A stretch of 60,052 nt of DNA, taken from NCBI GenBank assembly GCA_023435305.1, contig JAEYRV010000002.1, forward strand, positions 1 through 60,052. Direction: 5' to 3'. Origin of the DNA: Bacillota bacterium. GTDB lineage: Bacteria > Bacillota > Clostridia > Acetivibrionales > DTU013. Made by a program: the position numbers and the translations under genes. The notes beneath the pieces were generated by a model. The model saw only the letters and a program-made list of their open reading frames with translations, searched no databases and was not told the origin of the DNA. Below, piece after piece: positions 34,632 through 45,250 of this stretch; position 1 is the stretch's first letter; every line of letters starts with the position of its first letter.

Positions 34632-35704
34632 ACGTTAAAACCATTTTGACTCTCCTTACTAAAGAGTATGCAATCCTCTTCCGGAATAGGATATTTCTGA
34701 TGTTCGGCGTCGTATTTCTCGCCGTCCTTATCGGCATCTTCTATATCATGCCCGCGGAAATAAATGCGGAGGAACCGACAGTTGCGGTTTTTTCCGAGGT
34801 GGATGCGTCGGTGTTTTTCGAGGCATGGGATGAAGGTGCCGAAGCGATGAACTATCGTATTACCGCATCGGAAGAAGAGATGCTTGACTCCGTTCGAAAA
34901 GGCGATTCCGTTGCGGGATTTATTATCACCGAGTCGATTTGGGAAGAAATCGCGAATGGGACGACGGCAGATATTGTTCTGGTCACAACCCCCGGTCTGG
35001 CCGATGAGCATGCCCGATCCGTTGCGTTTATTTTAGATATCGTATTCAGCGAGATGAGTTATCGCAAGGAAGAATCATCGCTCCGAATAGAGACCGAGGA
35101 AGTCTTCGTCGGAGAAGATATTCTCCGGGACACCGTTCCCTTTAAGAAGCAAATGATACCTCTTATGGTCAGCCTATTATTGGTTATGGAAGTATTCACC
35201 CTGGGCATCTCGCTGGTTGAGGAAAAAGAAAGCCGGAACATAAGAGCCGTTCTTGCGGCACCGGTGAGTATGGCAGAACTCCTGTTCGCGAAAAGTTTCG
35301 CGGGGATATCGGTCATTGTCGTGCAAATCTTTGTTTTCCTTGCAGCGGTCGGAGCGCTGAACGGGCAGTTTCATCTCCTCTTGTGGGTTATTCTCGCCGG
35401 CGCGATTTTCACCACGGGCGTTTCGGCATGGCTGGCGGCGTACTCGAACGATATGATGTCGCTTATATCCAAAGGTGTTTTTGCGATGATCATCATGGTC
35501 GTTCCGCTTTTCGGCGTGATATTTCCGGGGATGTTCTCCGTCTGGATGCGGGTGATTCCGACCTATATAATCGCGGACAGCCTCCTGCAAATCCTGAATC
35601 GGGGAAGTAATTTTATGGATTCCGCTCCTCAAGTTCTGTTACTGAGCGCAATGTCCGCAGTTGTTCTGATCGCCGGATTTTCGTGTATTCGGAGGAAAGT
35701 ATAA
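34628..35704 (+). CDS. ABC-2 type transporter permease
   Basis: 358 aa. One N-terminal membrane helix, an extracytoplasmic region of ~150 residues, and five or more helices in the C-terminal half, with the EEKESRNIRAVLAAPVS segment typical of ABC-2 permeases. The last base of its stop is the first base of the next start (TAATG). Confidence 0.85.
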   Translation: MNVKTILTLLTKEYAILFRNRIFLMFGVVFLAVLIGIFYIMPAEINAEEPTVAVFSEVDASVFFEAWDEGAEAMNYRITASEEEMLDSVRKGDSVAGFIITESIWEEIANGTTADIVLVTTPGLADEHARSVAFILDIVFSEMSYRKEESSLRIETEEVFVGEDILRDTVPFKKQMIPLMVSLLLVMEVFTLGISLVEEKESRNIRAVLAAPVSMAELLFAKSFAGISVIVVQIFVFLAAVGALNGQFHLLLWVILAGAIFTTGVSAWLAAYSNDMMSLISKGVFAMIIMVVPLFGVIFPGMFSVWMRVIPTYIIADSLLQILNRGSNFMDSAPQVLLLSAMSAVVLIAGFSCIRRKV

Positions 35705-36786
35705 TGTCGTTGAGAAACATTTATATATTACTTCATCACAATCTAAAGATGAGCCTTAAGGGATTTCTGGTCTTTCAACTGTTTCTTGCGCCACTCAGTC
35801 TATGGCTCATTATCTATCTGATTTTCGGTCAGGCGGCCGTCGATGATCCACGAGTCGGATTTCTTGATATCGAGCGCTCCGTGCTGGCAGAACCTTTTGT
35901 CGAAAACGCGGAAGTTCGTCGTTTTTTAAGTGAAGAAGAAATCGTCGCGCAGCTCGAAAAGGGAAAACTTGACATGGGAATCATTTTGTCCGAGGACTTT
36001 GATTCACTCGTTCGATCGGGAGAATCAGGAGATCTGAAAATATATATCTCCGGCTCCTCATCGCTTCAGCGACGCGTGCAGTCTTTTATCCTTCTCCAAA
36101 AAGGGGTGAATGAAATAAGCGACCGTGAAGCAATCGTAAATATTCGGACGGAAACGATGGGCGAAGGAAATATTGTGCCGTGGTATTTTCGACTTCTTCC
36201 GCTCGTTGTACTCATCGCCGTGATGATGGGCGGGATTTTTATTCCGGCGACATCCCTGATTGACGATAAAAAGCACAAAACTTTGGAAGCATTGCTTTCC
36301 GCCCCGGTTACACCGTATGAAGTCATCACTGCCAAAATGCTTCTGGGAGGACTGATCAGTTTTCTGATGGGACTGATGATTCTTTTTCTGAACGGAAGTC
36401 TGTCTCTAAATGCGTTACCTCTGATGCTTGTTCTGGCTGTCGTCGCCCTTTCCGCGTCGAGCTTCGGGTGCATAATCGGAGTGATCTCAAAAGACATGAA
36501 GTCGGTTACCACCCTGACTCAAAGCTTGATGCTTCTGATGTATGCACCGGCCATCCTAAATTTCTTCCCGTCGATTCCCGGTTGGATTCAGAAGTTGTTC
36601 CCGACTTACTATTTCTTCTCTCCGCTTCTTAAATTGTCCGACGGAAGCTTTTCTGACGCAGACGTATGGGAGCTTGCCGCGCTGTTCGGCGTTCTTCTTA
36701 TATTAGTTACCGTGCTTCTTACTGCGATTCGAAAAAAATGGCACATGAAACGTACCGGAGCAATTCAAGTAGCTGCGAAGTGTTGA
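35704..36786 (+). CDS. ABC-2 type transporter permease
   Basis: 360 aa, the same layout as the preceding permease (DDKKHKTLEALLSAPVTPYE as the conserved cytoplasmic segment, ~190). Together they would form a heterodimeric exporter. ATG 35704 has GGAGG just upstream; an earlier in-frame start at 35683 is inside the previous gene and is not used. Substrate unknown; TetR control suggests a toxic compound or antibiotic. Confidence 0.85.
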   Translation: MSLRNIYILLHHNLKMSLKGFLVFQLFLAPLSLWLIIYLIFGQAAVDDPRVGFLDIERSVLAEPFVENAEVRRFLSEEEIVAQLEKGKLDMGIILSEDFDSLVRSGESGDLKIYISGSSSLQRRVQSFILLQKGVNEISDREAIVNIRTETMGEGNIVPWYFRLLPLVVLIAVMMGGIFIPATSLIDDKKHKTLEALLSAPVTPYEVITAKMLLGGLISFLMGLMILFLNGSLSLNALPLMLVLAVVALSASSFGCIIGVISKDMKSVTTLTQSLMLLMYAPAILNFFPSIPGWIQKLFPTYYFFSPLLKLSDGSFSDADVWELAALFGVLLILVTVLLTAIRKKWHMKRTGAIQVAAKC

Positions 36787-36808
36787 AAGTCGACATGCGG
36801 AACGGATC

Positions 36809-37033
36809 CGTCCTGTTTTTCGGGGGGATCGGAGCATTAATGGATTTGTTCCCTTCGACGGGGAAAAAGCCTTTTTCGCCCAAGACATCAAGACGAACGT
36901 ATCATTTCACCGGAGATTACAGGACATAAACCCCATATATCGACTTGTTTCCGCGAACGTATAAAAACAGTAGAACTGTTCCCGCGAACAGAGAGTACCA
37001 AAAAAACCACCGTTGACCTGTTCCCTTGTACGG
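36809..37033. repeat. Five degenerate ~20-bp direct repeats in a 600-bp gene-free gap
   Basis: Copies start near 36809, 36842, 36941, 36972 and 37014, with consensus GACyTGTTCCCGCGAACG. The pattern resembles transposase-binding arrays. Downstream (37040-37160) short frames such as HIETVVRLARKEPDTYLDVQYRF might be a decayed coding remnant, not identifiable. The rest of 36787-37287 shows no gene. Confidence 0.45.
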
Positions 37034-37287
37034 AAAATTAGCAAAATACAGACCCGACATCAATCTGATGCTATCGTTCCACATTGAGACGGTTGTCCGG
37101 TTAGCTAGAAAAGAGCCGGATACATATCTGGATGTACAGTATCGCTTCCACAATCTGATCTAATAGCAGAATACTGTCGTATGCGGGGATTATATTTTCT
37201 GTGAAGATTTCGTCGATTTTCAGCTGCTCAAACCGGTTTATTGTGCGATAACCATTATCGAAATTTTATTTTACGCATTCACATTAC

Positions 37288-37350
37288 AAAAAAAGCCCTG
37301 ACGACTGTTTTCTCGCAGTTTTTTACTGCCTACAGCGCCAAGGCTTTTTC
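37288..37350 (-). terminator. Probable terminator for the surface-protein gene
   Basis: On the minus strand AAAAAGCC pairs with GGCTTTTTTT with an internal hairpin (CTGC...GCAG) between. It lies about 50 bp after the stop of the SLH protein gene. Confidence 0.5.
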
Positions 37351-37403
37351 TTCATTTTGGGGTTAATTGTGCGACAGCCCATTCCCGCCTGTCCGAGTTC
37401 ATT

Positions 37404-39469
37404 CTATTGTGTCAGGAGATTATATAAAACCTGTGCCATCTCCGCGCGCGTGGTCGTGCTTCTGGGGTTGAGCATGCCGCCGCTCCCGGCTATCGTTCCC
37501 GTTTCAACGAACAGCGTCATGGCTTCCGAAGCATAGGCAGCGATTTGTCCTGAGTCGGAGAAATCGGCCGGCGTTTTTCCCGAATTGCCCTGCGGCAGCT
37601 TGCCGATCTGTTTTAATACCCTATATAGCAGCGTAAACAGGTCCTGCCGGGATATCTGATTTTCGGGAGCATACTTGTTGTTGCCAATGCCGCTTGCCAA
37701 CCCCAGTCTCTTTGCCGCCGCAAGATAGCCGGTGTAGTACGTGCTGCCCGCGTCCGTAAAGTTGTCGACCGGATTTTCTTCGGCAGCAATGCCGTATGCT
37801 TTCATAAGCATGACGAGAAAATCGCCGCGCGTCAGCTTATCGTTTGGCCGGAAGGTGTCGCTTGCCGGTCCGGCGGTTATGCCCTTGGCCGTGATATAGG
37901 TAATCGCTCTGTTGAACCATACCGCACTGGGGACGTCGCTGAAGCTGACGTCGTAAGGAGGAATTTTTTCTGCAGTGTCGGAGAATATCAGTCCTTCGAA
38001 GCCTATGAGAATATCGCTGCCATCGTTGCCTTTCAGAGCGGTTACAGTCGTGACGCCCTTGTCCGTCGCAACTTCATAATCCGCCCTCCTTCCTTTGTAA
38101 TAGGCCCTGTCGATGCCGCCGCCTCCGTATATTTCATCATCGCCGGGGCCTCCGTATGCCAGATCGTTGCCCGCGCCTGTAGAAAAAACATCGGCTGCCT
38201 CGCTGCCCAGCGTCCAGTCGTTATACGGGGTGTCGGTAAAGGGCGCCGCGTCCTCAAGAATGCGCGAGAAGCGCGGAATGATCCCGTTATAGACCTGCGA
38301 CATGAAGACCTCGGTGACAAAAGGTGTACTGCCGCTCTCGATAGCCCAGTCAAACAACAGGAGCAGCCGGTCCTCGGTAATTCTGTCGTCGTAATCCGTA
38401 AAATCCAGATCGTCGGTAATAATGCCCGTACCGAGGTGATCCATATCAAGCACGGAAAGCCCCTGCTCACGCATGAAATCGATATAAGTGTTAATAAACC
38501 TGTCGCTTGAAGTAGAAAGACCGTAGCCGTCGATGACACCCGAACCCTCCCACCTGAAAAAAGCGTTTTGATAATAGCCGCCGTCAATGTACCGGCCGAA
38601 ATCGGGGAAGTACTGGAAAAACTCCAAATCAGGATTAAAGTTGCCGGTAACGGTAAAGGCCGTGCCGTACTCCGACTTGGCATAGTCGGATATCCACTTG
38701 AGGAATTCCACATTTCGGTCTATGTATTCCTCACGGCTCACAGACGGGTCTGCCTCTGCCCAGATTGAATAGCTCAGCATCGTATCCAGCATGATACCGT
38801 CAAAATGCTCCGCCGCCGTCAGGTCAATATCCCGTTTTATCTCTTCCTTCCATGCATCCGTCCAGAATTTGGCCACATAGGTTTCGAATCCGCCCTTAAA
38901 GGTTCTCGTATCAACGTAGTCAGGCAGCGGACCCGCGTCCGTGTCAATCACGTTGTCATTGTTTTTATCCCATGCGAGGTCAAAGGACGGGTCCCAGTCC
39001 CCGGCCCCGGAGAATTCCGTCGCGTTCACATAGCTCACCACGACCATACCCGGTTGATCGGGGTAGCGCCAGGGGGTACTGAACCGCTCATCCAGACATT
39101 GCCTGAACAGCTTGCCGTCCCACTCCCAATAGGCGGTGGTGCGCAAATAATCGACAGGCAAGGTTGCGCTTTCCTGCATGGAAACATAGGTTTCAGCGTG
39201 AGACCGCACATTGTGGATAATGAAATCCGTATCCTTGCTGTATTTCACCGCGCCCTTGAAGGTCATCCTTTCCCCATAAGGAACTACAGCGACTGTCCGG
39301 CCGTTCGCCTTATCAATTACGGCGGTTCCGCGGCTATGATATCAAGGCGATAATCGGTGCGCAGTTTCGGGAAGTCATAGCCCTTTTCTGCCGCGCTTAC
39401 ACTGCCGAATCCGCTAAGAAGTGTGAATACCAAAATAATTGCTGTAACGAGCATTATTTTCCTTTTCAT
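37404..39469 (-). pseudogene. SLH-domain surface protein with glycoside-hydrolase-like and RTX domains, frameshifted
   Basis: The start ATG 39469 (AGAGG site) gives a signal peptide ending VSAAEKG, then stops at 39317. The frame resumes one base off (AVIDKANGRTVAVVPYG), leading into the long frame from 39266: a TIM-barrel-like region (FDGIMLDTMLSYS, FTVTGNFNPD) like hypothetical glycoside hydrolases, then Ca-binding RTX nonapeptides (GNDLAYGGPGDDEIYGGGG) and three SLH repeats (last ~190 residues) for cell-wall attachment. The shift lies at about 39320-39350. Without repair the anchor and enzyme parts are cut off from the signal peptide. A sequencing error would also explain it. Confidence 0.75.
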
Positions 39470-39726
39470 ACTGCCTCTAATCTGTAATTCGGTTAGCAAT
39501 TCACATGATTTTCTCTATTGACATTTTATAACATTTTCAGCCGGTTTTCAACTGAATATTCTTGTTTTTTCATATTTATTGGCGTTTAAGACTGTCCTGG
39601 CAGCTTAACGGTGTCAGAACCGATAAAATGACAGGACGACGCTCACTTTAGTGAGAGCGAAGGTGGAGGATGAATTGCCTTGACGGAATTGCTGAAAGAA
39701 TCAGGCAATATACATGAAATACCATA

Positions 39727-39882
39727 TATGAATTGAGCAAGGAGCTATATCAAAACTTCTTTGATAATTACAAGGTTCTGCAGAAGGTAAGTGTTACAAC
39801 CGGTGAATATCATGGCAAGGAAGAAGCAATAAGAATTATCGAAGAATGTAAAGTGCGTTTTGCTGAGGCTGTAAAAGATTAA
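39727..39882 (+). other. Short coding remnant in 500-bp gap
   Basis: 51 codons read YELSKELYQNFFDNYKVLQ... and end in KFAEAVKD-like residues before TAA 39880, with no start codon in frame nearby. Composition looks coding, but I recognise no family. The rest of 39470-39989 holds small hairpins only. Confidence 0.25.
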
Positions 39883-39989
39883 GGTGTATATGGAGACATG
39901 CTGTCTGCTATTTGTGAGCACATATGTTATCTTCTTCAGCAATAGTGGTATACATAAGTTAATTGATATAAGAGAGAAGAATTCTAAAT

Positions 39990-41117
39990 ATGAAGCAAAC
40001 AAATCGCAGTCATTTCGAGGAAATATTCAAAGAAGAGTCATTAAAGGGTGAGAAAGCCCATTGGTAACTTCATTGGTATTTATATGGTATTGTTTTTTTC
40101 TTAAGTATAATTGTGTATTTTGTTCAAGGTATTGTAGTGGGGAAGTATGGTATATTATTGTGCCTGGTAAATTTACTCTATAATCTCGCAATAACAGCAT
40201 TTATTATCAAAAGAAAACATATACCATGGAATGGCTATGTTATGGTGACTATCAATGTACTAAGCCTTTCCATCTATAATTTTCTGGATGGCTATTACAT
40301 ATCGCCTCTGGCACCAGTTACCACAGCAGCAGTTATGCTTTACCCTGTTATTATTTTTTTGGCTTCGTTGAGAATGGATAAGAAGTTGATTATCTGGGCT
40401 ACTTTTTTTTCTATAATTTGCATGAACGGAGTATATTTCTACTTTTTTCACGACTTTAAACCTGAAATTGCAGGCAAAATCGTATCATCAGATATTTTGG
40501 GACAATTCTACCGTACTGTTTATTTAGCCCTGGCAGGGGTTTTGATGTATCAAGTACCAAAGAGCATGCTGCGGATCTTAAAAACTCAAGAACGTCTCAC
40601 CCAAGAGAGTCTGGCCAACAAACAAATTGCACAGCATGATCCGTTAACAGGTGTTTATAATCGTTTGTATTTTGATCAACACCTGGAAAACTGCATCGAA
40701 ATGGCACGAAAGTATAATCACAAAATTGCCTTGTTTTTTATTGATTTAGATGGTTTCAAATCGATGAATGATACTTTTGGACATGATGCCGGAGATTTCG
40801 TCCTTAAAGCGGCAGCTTCAGACTTGCGTGCTTCAATTAGAGAAAGTGATATTATCGTACGAATTGGTGGTGACGAATTTGTGGTGGTAATGTCACCTGT
40901 TATTAATGAAAATAAAGAAAGAGACTTTGGTTTGAGGTTGTTAAAAGCAGTTTGCAAAACGAGAACCTTTGAGGACAAAAATATTGTAGTCAGTGCGAGT
41001 ATTGGTGGAGCCATATATCCGGATGATGCTAATACAGCTGAACAATTAATGAAATGTGCGGATGAAACTATGTATAAAGCAAAAAAATCAGGTAAGAATA
41101 CTGTGAAGTTTTATTAA
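39990..41117 (+). pseudogene. Membrane diguanylate cyclase (GGDEF) with in-frame TAA near the start
   Basis: The catalytic domain (last ~165 residues) is intact: DPLTGVYNR at the start, IDLDGFKSMND, active site GGDEF and the inhibitory RxxD site (RESD) five residues before it. Five or six membrane helices precede it. The natural start appears to be ATG 39990, giving 25 codons and then TAA at 40065; the same frame continues without break. Translation could still begin at GTG 40113, losing about 41 residues and perhaps the first helix. It would make cyclic di-GMP if expressed. Confidence 0.65.
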
Positions 41118-41299
41118 TGTTCATCTCACCTGGGTGATCAGTCTCAGGAATGTCCATAGAAGCAGCAATGCTGGAAATATGATTGAGCAAAATCCGGATA
41201 GACAAGTGTGTCTGTTATCAAAACACGGCATTTCTCGCTTTGTGTCGTGTTAAAAAATGTTGGCAGACTCTATCATGGCATAGAAAGGAGGTCACTGGA

Positions 41300-41983
41300 A
41301 TGGATCAAGTCAAGATAGGTTCTTTTCTTAAAGAACTCCGAAAAGAAAAGAACTTGACACAGGAGAATCTGGCTGAACAGCTCAACGTCTCCAATAGAAC
41401 GATATCCCGATGGGAGACCGGAAACAATATGCCGGATATCAGTATGCTTATCGAGATAGCTGATTTTTTTGATGTAAGCATACCTGAAATTATCGATGGA
41501 GAAAGGAAAGGCGAGAAAATGGATCAAGAGACAAGGGACACTGCTGTTAAAATGGCGAAATATAGTAAAAATGAGGTCAAGGCTGGGAAACAAAAAGTGA
41601 TTGGGTTTTTGATGTCGGTGTTTGGTATATTTATCATTGTTTCGGCTTTAGCGATATTTCCACACGATAGCAGCTGGGGAAGTATTTATTCTGTTTTTGG
41701 AAGTATAATTTTGATAATCGGGGTTTATTTTATAACTAAATCTGTATTGGTTAAGAGGAGCTTACGTATATTGAGTGTTATCGGGTGTGTCATCCTATTG
41801 TTCGGAATCTTTACTGTTTCAGATTATCTTGCAGTAACACAATTCAATCAAGTACCCAGATTTGCTTATGAGAAATCATACAGTTCGGATAATCCAGATC
41901 AAATCGTTCATAAGACTCTATTTTTTACAGCTGTACAAAAGAATCCCGGAACAGAGTATGAACGAGTCGAAATTGTTAAATAG
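41300..41983 (+). CDS. XRE-family regulator with membrane domain
   Basis: 227 aa. An N-terminal Cro/C1-type HTH (LKELRKEKNLTQENLAEQLNVSNRTISRWETG, ~10-45) is followed by three membrane helices (~103-125, ~135-155, ~165-185) and a short external tail. AAAGGAGG is nine bases before ATG 41300, which excludes the longer in-frame start at 41183. Membrane-bound XRE regulators of this sort are common in Firmicutes; the signal and targets are unknown. Confidence 0.85.
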   Translation: MDQVKIGSFLKELRKEKNLTQENLAEQLNVSNRTISRWETGNNMPDISMLIEIADFFDVSIPEIIDGERKGEKMDQETRDTAVKMAKYSKNEVKAGKQKVIGFLMSVFGIFIIVSALAIFPHDSSWGSIYSVFGSIILIIGVYFITKSVLVKRSLRILSVIGCVILLFGIFTVSDYLAVTQFNQVPRFAYEKSYSSDNPDQIVHKTLFFTAVQKNPGTEYERVEIVK

Positions 41984-42215
41984 GTTCAGTACTAGCACAG
42001 GGTTCTATCGCATTTTCCGCGCCTGACGGACAGATGTGAGAAAAATTCATGAGGGCATTTGGCACACTAACTGGTTTATTGGACTTTTTGTATAGTATAA
42101 TTATGTTATATTTTTTTGATAAAAAACGGTTTGGATTAAGAAAATACATTGAAAAATGGCAATGTCAGCCCAATAAAGATGCAGCATTAAAATACATTTA
42201 AACAGAGGTAAGATT

Positions 42216-44723
42216 ATGAGCAGGATCAATGTTAAAACTGAACAGAAGCGCTTTGACACGGCATCGGATCTATACGGTACATTTTTTGAGGATATCAGCC
42301 ACGCCGGAGATGGGGGCTTATATCCGGAGATGCTCAGAAACAGGTCCTTCGAGGATTCACTGATCCCGGATGGCTGTACGACACCGGACTCGGGGAAGAC
42401 CTTTGTTTCTCCGACAGGATGGATCGACGAGTTCAACAATGGCGAGGGCATGACTGACTGGGTCACCAAAGGGAAAATCAAAGCTACACCTATCCCTGCC
42501 TGGTACTGTGATAACGCGGAGATGGAACTTGACGCTGCAGATACGCTGAATGCAAATCGGAAAGTGTCGATGAAAGTCAACTTTCGCAAGAAAGGTAGCA
42601 TAAGGAATATAGGGTATGCCGGAGTTCCGCAGGAGGAAGGAAGAAGTTATAATTTTTACATGTTTGCTAAAGCTTCAGAAAAGGTCACGCTTGAATTGTC
42701 TGTTATAAGCGCAGATTCAGTGGAGAGCATGAATACAGCAGTTGATCCGGCTCGTGAGAAACAGGAGCTTTGCAAAGCTTCGATCGAGGTCAATGGCCAG
42801 GAATGGACCAGATATGACGCTGTTCTAACAGCTGCGGCAACGACAGGAACTGCTGAGTTTATGATCACTGCTCCTGATGGCGGTGTTGTTGCTTTTGGGT
42901 TTATGTCGCTTATGCCAACTGATACATTTATGGACCATGGCCTCAGAAAGGATCTGGTTACGAAGCTCCAGGAGATGCATCCGGCGTTCCTGAGATTTCC
43001 GGGAGGGTGCATAGTTGAAGGCTTCACTACGGAGACCGCCCTTTTATTCAGGAAAACAGTGGGGCCGGTGTGGGAGCGCCCAAGTCACTGGCTCCTGTGG
43101 CATTACCGCACGACCAACGGACTGGGGTTTCATGAGTATCTGCAGCTCTGTGAAGACCTGAACCTTCAAGCTCTTTATGTGTGTAACTGCGGTATGACCT
43201 GTCAGGGCCGCGGAGCGTATTATTTTAACGATAAGGAAATGGAGGATGTCATACAGGATACACTTGATGCCCTGGAATATGCCATGGGACCTGCCGATTC
43301 CAAATGGGGAGGTCTGCGTGCGCGTATGGGACATCCGGAGCCATTTTCTATTAAATATTTGGAAATAGGCAACGAGAACAGTGGACCTGAATATGAGAGC
43401 CGATATGAGATGATTCGCAAGGCCGTCCTCAACGATTATCCTGATATGCTCATTATCTCCAATGACCGCAGTGAGAAGACAAAGTGCGATATTGTTGATG
43501 ATCATTATTATAACATGCCTGAGTTCTACGCTGAGAAGGTCGGCATATACGATAATTATGACCGTTCAAAGCCTGATGTTTTTGTTGGAGAATTTGCTGT
43601 TAACCAGACGTATGAGGGGCAGCTTCGTTCAGCTATTGCAGAGGCCATGTTCATGGTCGGGTTCGAGCGCAATCAGGATAAAGTGAGGCTGTGCTCATAT
43701 GCTCCGCTCTTTGAGCATGTACATTTTTACTCGTGGTATCCAAATCTGCTGATCTTTGATAATTATAGAAGCTATGGCATTCCAAGCTACTATGTGTTCA
43801 AGCTGTTCGGCAAAAACCGGGGGGAGAGGGTAATTGCTTCTGATGAAGAGGTTGGGAAGATCTATCGTGAGCTTCACGGACTTCCGATGATCACCGGTGA
43901 TTTCGGAGTTAAGTACAGGAATGGGAGACTTAATGGAGTCGAAGTAAAACCATATAAGAATATCTTTGGCAAGGTTATTGATACAGATGACTGCAAAATG
44001 GTGGTGGAGGACGAAGACAATGAGATGTCACGCAATAAACCTCCATTTAAGGTTTATTCGGCAGTGGCGCTGGGAACAGATCCTGATGTAGACAAAAGAG
44101 AATATGAATTTGAAGCAGAACTCTATATGGAGAAAGGGCAGGAAATCGGTGTTGGGATGCTTTGCGCACCGAAGCCATTCAGCTTCTATGACCGAATGAA
44201 CCCGAACCCGAGAGATCCGTGGATGCTATTCAACCTTGAGCCGTTAAGGTGGATGTTCAGGGATGGTCAGGCTATGTTAATGCGAGGCCCCTTCAGGCTT
44301 GAGCCCGTTGCTGAGCCGGTCAATGTTAACATACGGTATGGAGAATTTAATAAGGTTTATTATAAATTGAGGAGTTCTGAGGTTGATCTGTATTTGAACG
44401 ACGAACTGATCCAGACAGTCGAACTCCCGAATTATCCTTCCATGTGCTCTGTGTGCACGGATTCTGATGAAGAGGTCATTGTAAAGATCGTCAATTTTTC
44501 AGAAACTGCAGATGATGTTCATATAACCCTGGACTGTGATGTGGAGTCAGAATATAGGGTGGAATATCTTACAGGAGAAGCAGATGCAGAGAACACGCTC
44601 ACTGATCCTGAACATGTATGTGACAGACAGGAAATCAGAATGGGCGCAGGCAGAGAGTTTGTATTCAATGCGGCACCGCTATCCGTGAATGTACTGATAC
44701 TGAAGAAAGATTGTCAAGGGTAA
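42216..44723 (+). CDS. Alpha-L-arabinofuranosidase (GH51)
   Basis: 835 aa, without signal peptide. The sequence begins in GH51 style (SDLYGTFFEDISHAGDGGLYPEMLRNRSFED). An inserted carbohydrate-binding-like beta domain (~90-235) precedes the barrel, with LRFPGGCIVEGFT, then the acid/base Glu in YLEIGNEN (~390) and a candidate nucleophile Glu in FVGEFAVN (~467). C-terminal beta-sandwich. It releases arabinose from arabinan or arabinoxylan oligosaccharides, presumably inside the cell. Followed within 5 bp by a 34-codon frame and then a terminator. Confidence 0.88.
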   Translation: MSRINVKTEQKRFDTASDLYGTFFEDISHAGDGGLYPEMLRNRSFEDSLIPDGCTTPDSGKTFVSPTGWIDEFNNGEGMTDWVTKGKIKATPIPAWYCDNAEMELDAADTLNANRKVSMKVNFRKKGSIRNIGYAGVPQEEGRSYNFYMFAKASEKVTLELSVISADSVESMNTAVDPAREKQELCKASIEVNGQEWTRYDAVLTAAATTGTAEFMITAPDGGVVAFGFMSLMPTDTFMDHGLRKDLVTKLQEMHPAFLRFPGGCIVEGFTTETALLFRKTVGPVWERPSHWLLWHYRTTNGLGFHEYLQLCEDLNLQALYVCNCGMTCQGRGAYYFNDKEMEDVIQDTLDALEYAMGPADSKWGGLRARMGHPEPFSIKYLEIGNENSGPEYESRYEMIRKAVLNDYPDMLIISNDRSEKTKCDIVDDHYYNMPEFYAEKVGIYDNYDRSKPDVFVGEFAVNQTYEGQLRSAIAEAMFMVGFERNQDKVRLCSYAPLFEHVHFYSWYPNLLIFDNYRSYGIPSYYVFKLFGKNRGERVIASDEEVGKIYRELHGLPMITGDFGVKYRNGRLNGVEVKPYKNIFGKVIDTDDCKMVVEDEDNEMSRNKPPFKVYSAVALGTDPDVDKREYEFEAELYMEKGQEIGVGMLCAPKPFSFYDRMNPNPRDPWMLFNLEPLRWMFRDGQAMLMRGPFRLEPVAEPVNVNIRYGEFNKVYYKLRSSEVDLYLNDELIQTVELPNYPSMCSVCTDSDEEVIVKIVNFSETADDVHITLDCDVESEYRVEYLTGEADAENTLTDPEHVCDRQEIRMGAGREFVFNAAPLSVNVLILKKDCQG

Positions 44724-44727
44724 GAGA

Positions 44728-44832
44728 ATGAGAGAGAATAAGTATGCCAATACGAATGACAAATTACATGAAGATATTGCTCTTTGGGAAAAAGAAGAAG
44801 GAGTAAAGAGCAGATGTGATGAATTTCATTAG
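44728..44832 (+). CDS. 34-aa frame after arabinofuranosidase gene
   Basis: ATG 44728 begins 5 bp after the previous stop; product MRENKYANTNDKLHEDIALW and a charged tail. The ribosome site (AAGGGTAAGAG) is modest. It lies before the terminator, so it would be transcribed. It may be a real small protein or the start of a lost gene. Confidence 0.3.
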   Translation: MRENKYANTNDKLHEDIALWEKEEGVKSRCDEFH

Positions 44833-44872
44833 GTAATATTAAGCTATTATGTGCATTTTTTGATTTTTCCGG

Positions 44873-44905
44873 AGCTGTCTCAAATTACTTTGGGACAGCT
44901 TTTTA
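44873..44905 (+). terminator. Rho-independent terminator
   Basis: AGCTGTC pairs with GACAGCT, extended by further pairs, with TTTTTA after it. Ends the GH51 transcript. Confidence 0.8.
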
Positions 44906-45028
44906 TAGATGTGTTACTCACGGTATAATTATCTGCCAGCTGTCTTGCATACATCAGATCTTTCATTGAAAGTCTGAACTACTCAATCCTGAGGGATATA
45001 CTTGATTTGCAGGAAATAATTGGGCAAT

Positions 45029-45169
45029 TGTACCGTTTTTCAACTTTGGGTATGAATTTATTGGGTTTTATTGAATATTTTACATAAATCAGGCTACATA
45101 AGGTTGGTAAAATGGCATTATGTCGACCTGTAATGCCATTTTTCAGCCCCAAACTTGAAAAACGGTACA
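45029..45169. mobile_element. MITE-like 141-bp element
   Basis: The ends TGTACCGTTTTTCAAcTTTGGG (45029-45050) and its inverse (45148-45169) differ at one of 22 positions. Inside, AAAATGGCATT (45109-45119) and AATGCCATTTT (45132-45142) make a second perfect inverted repeat. It has no coding capacity. These are the properties of a miniature inverted-repeat transposable element. Nothing else was seen between 44906 and 45250 except a GCCCCA/TGGGGC hairpin at ~45217. Confidence 0.5.
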
Positions 45170-45250
45170 GTTCACTTAAACCACGAAGTGCAATCAAATG
45201 AGCTGTACACCGAGACCGCCCCATTTTTGGGGCAATTTAATGGCATCCTT

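Noticed and set aside
36917..37153. 78-aa minus-strand frame
   Set aside because: No start context, no family resemblance, and it crosses the direct-repeat array.
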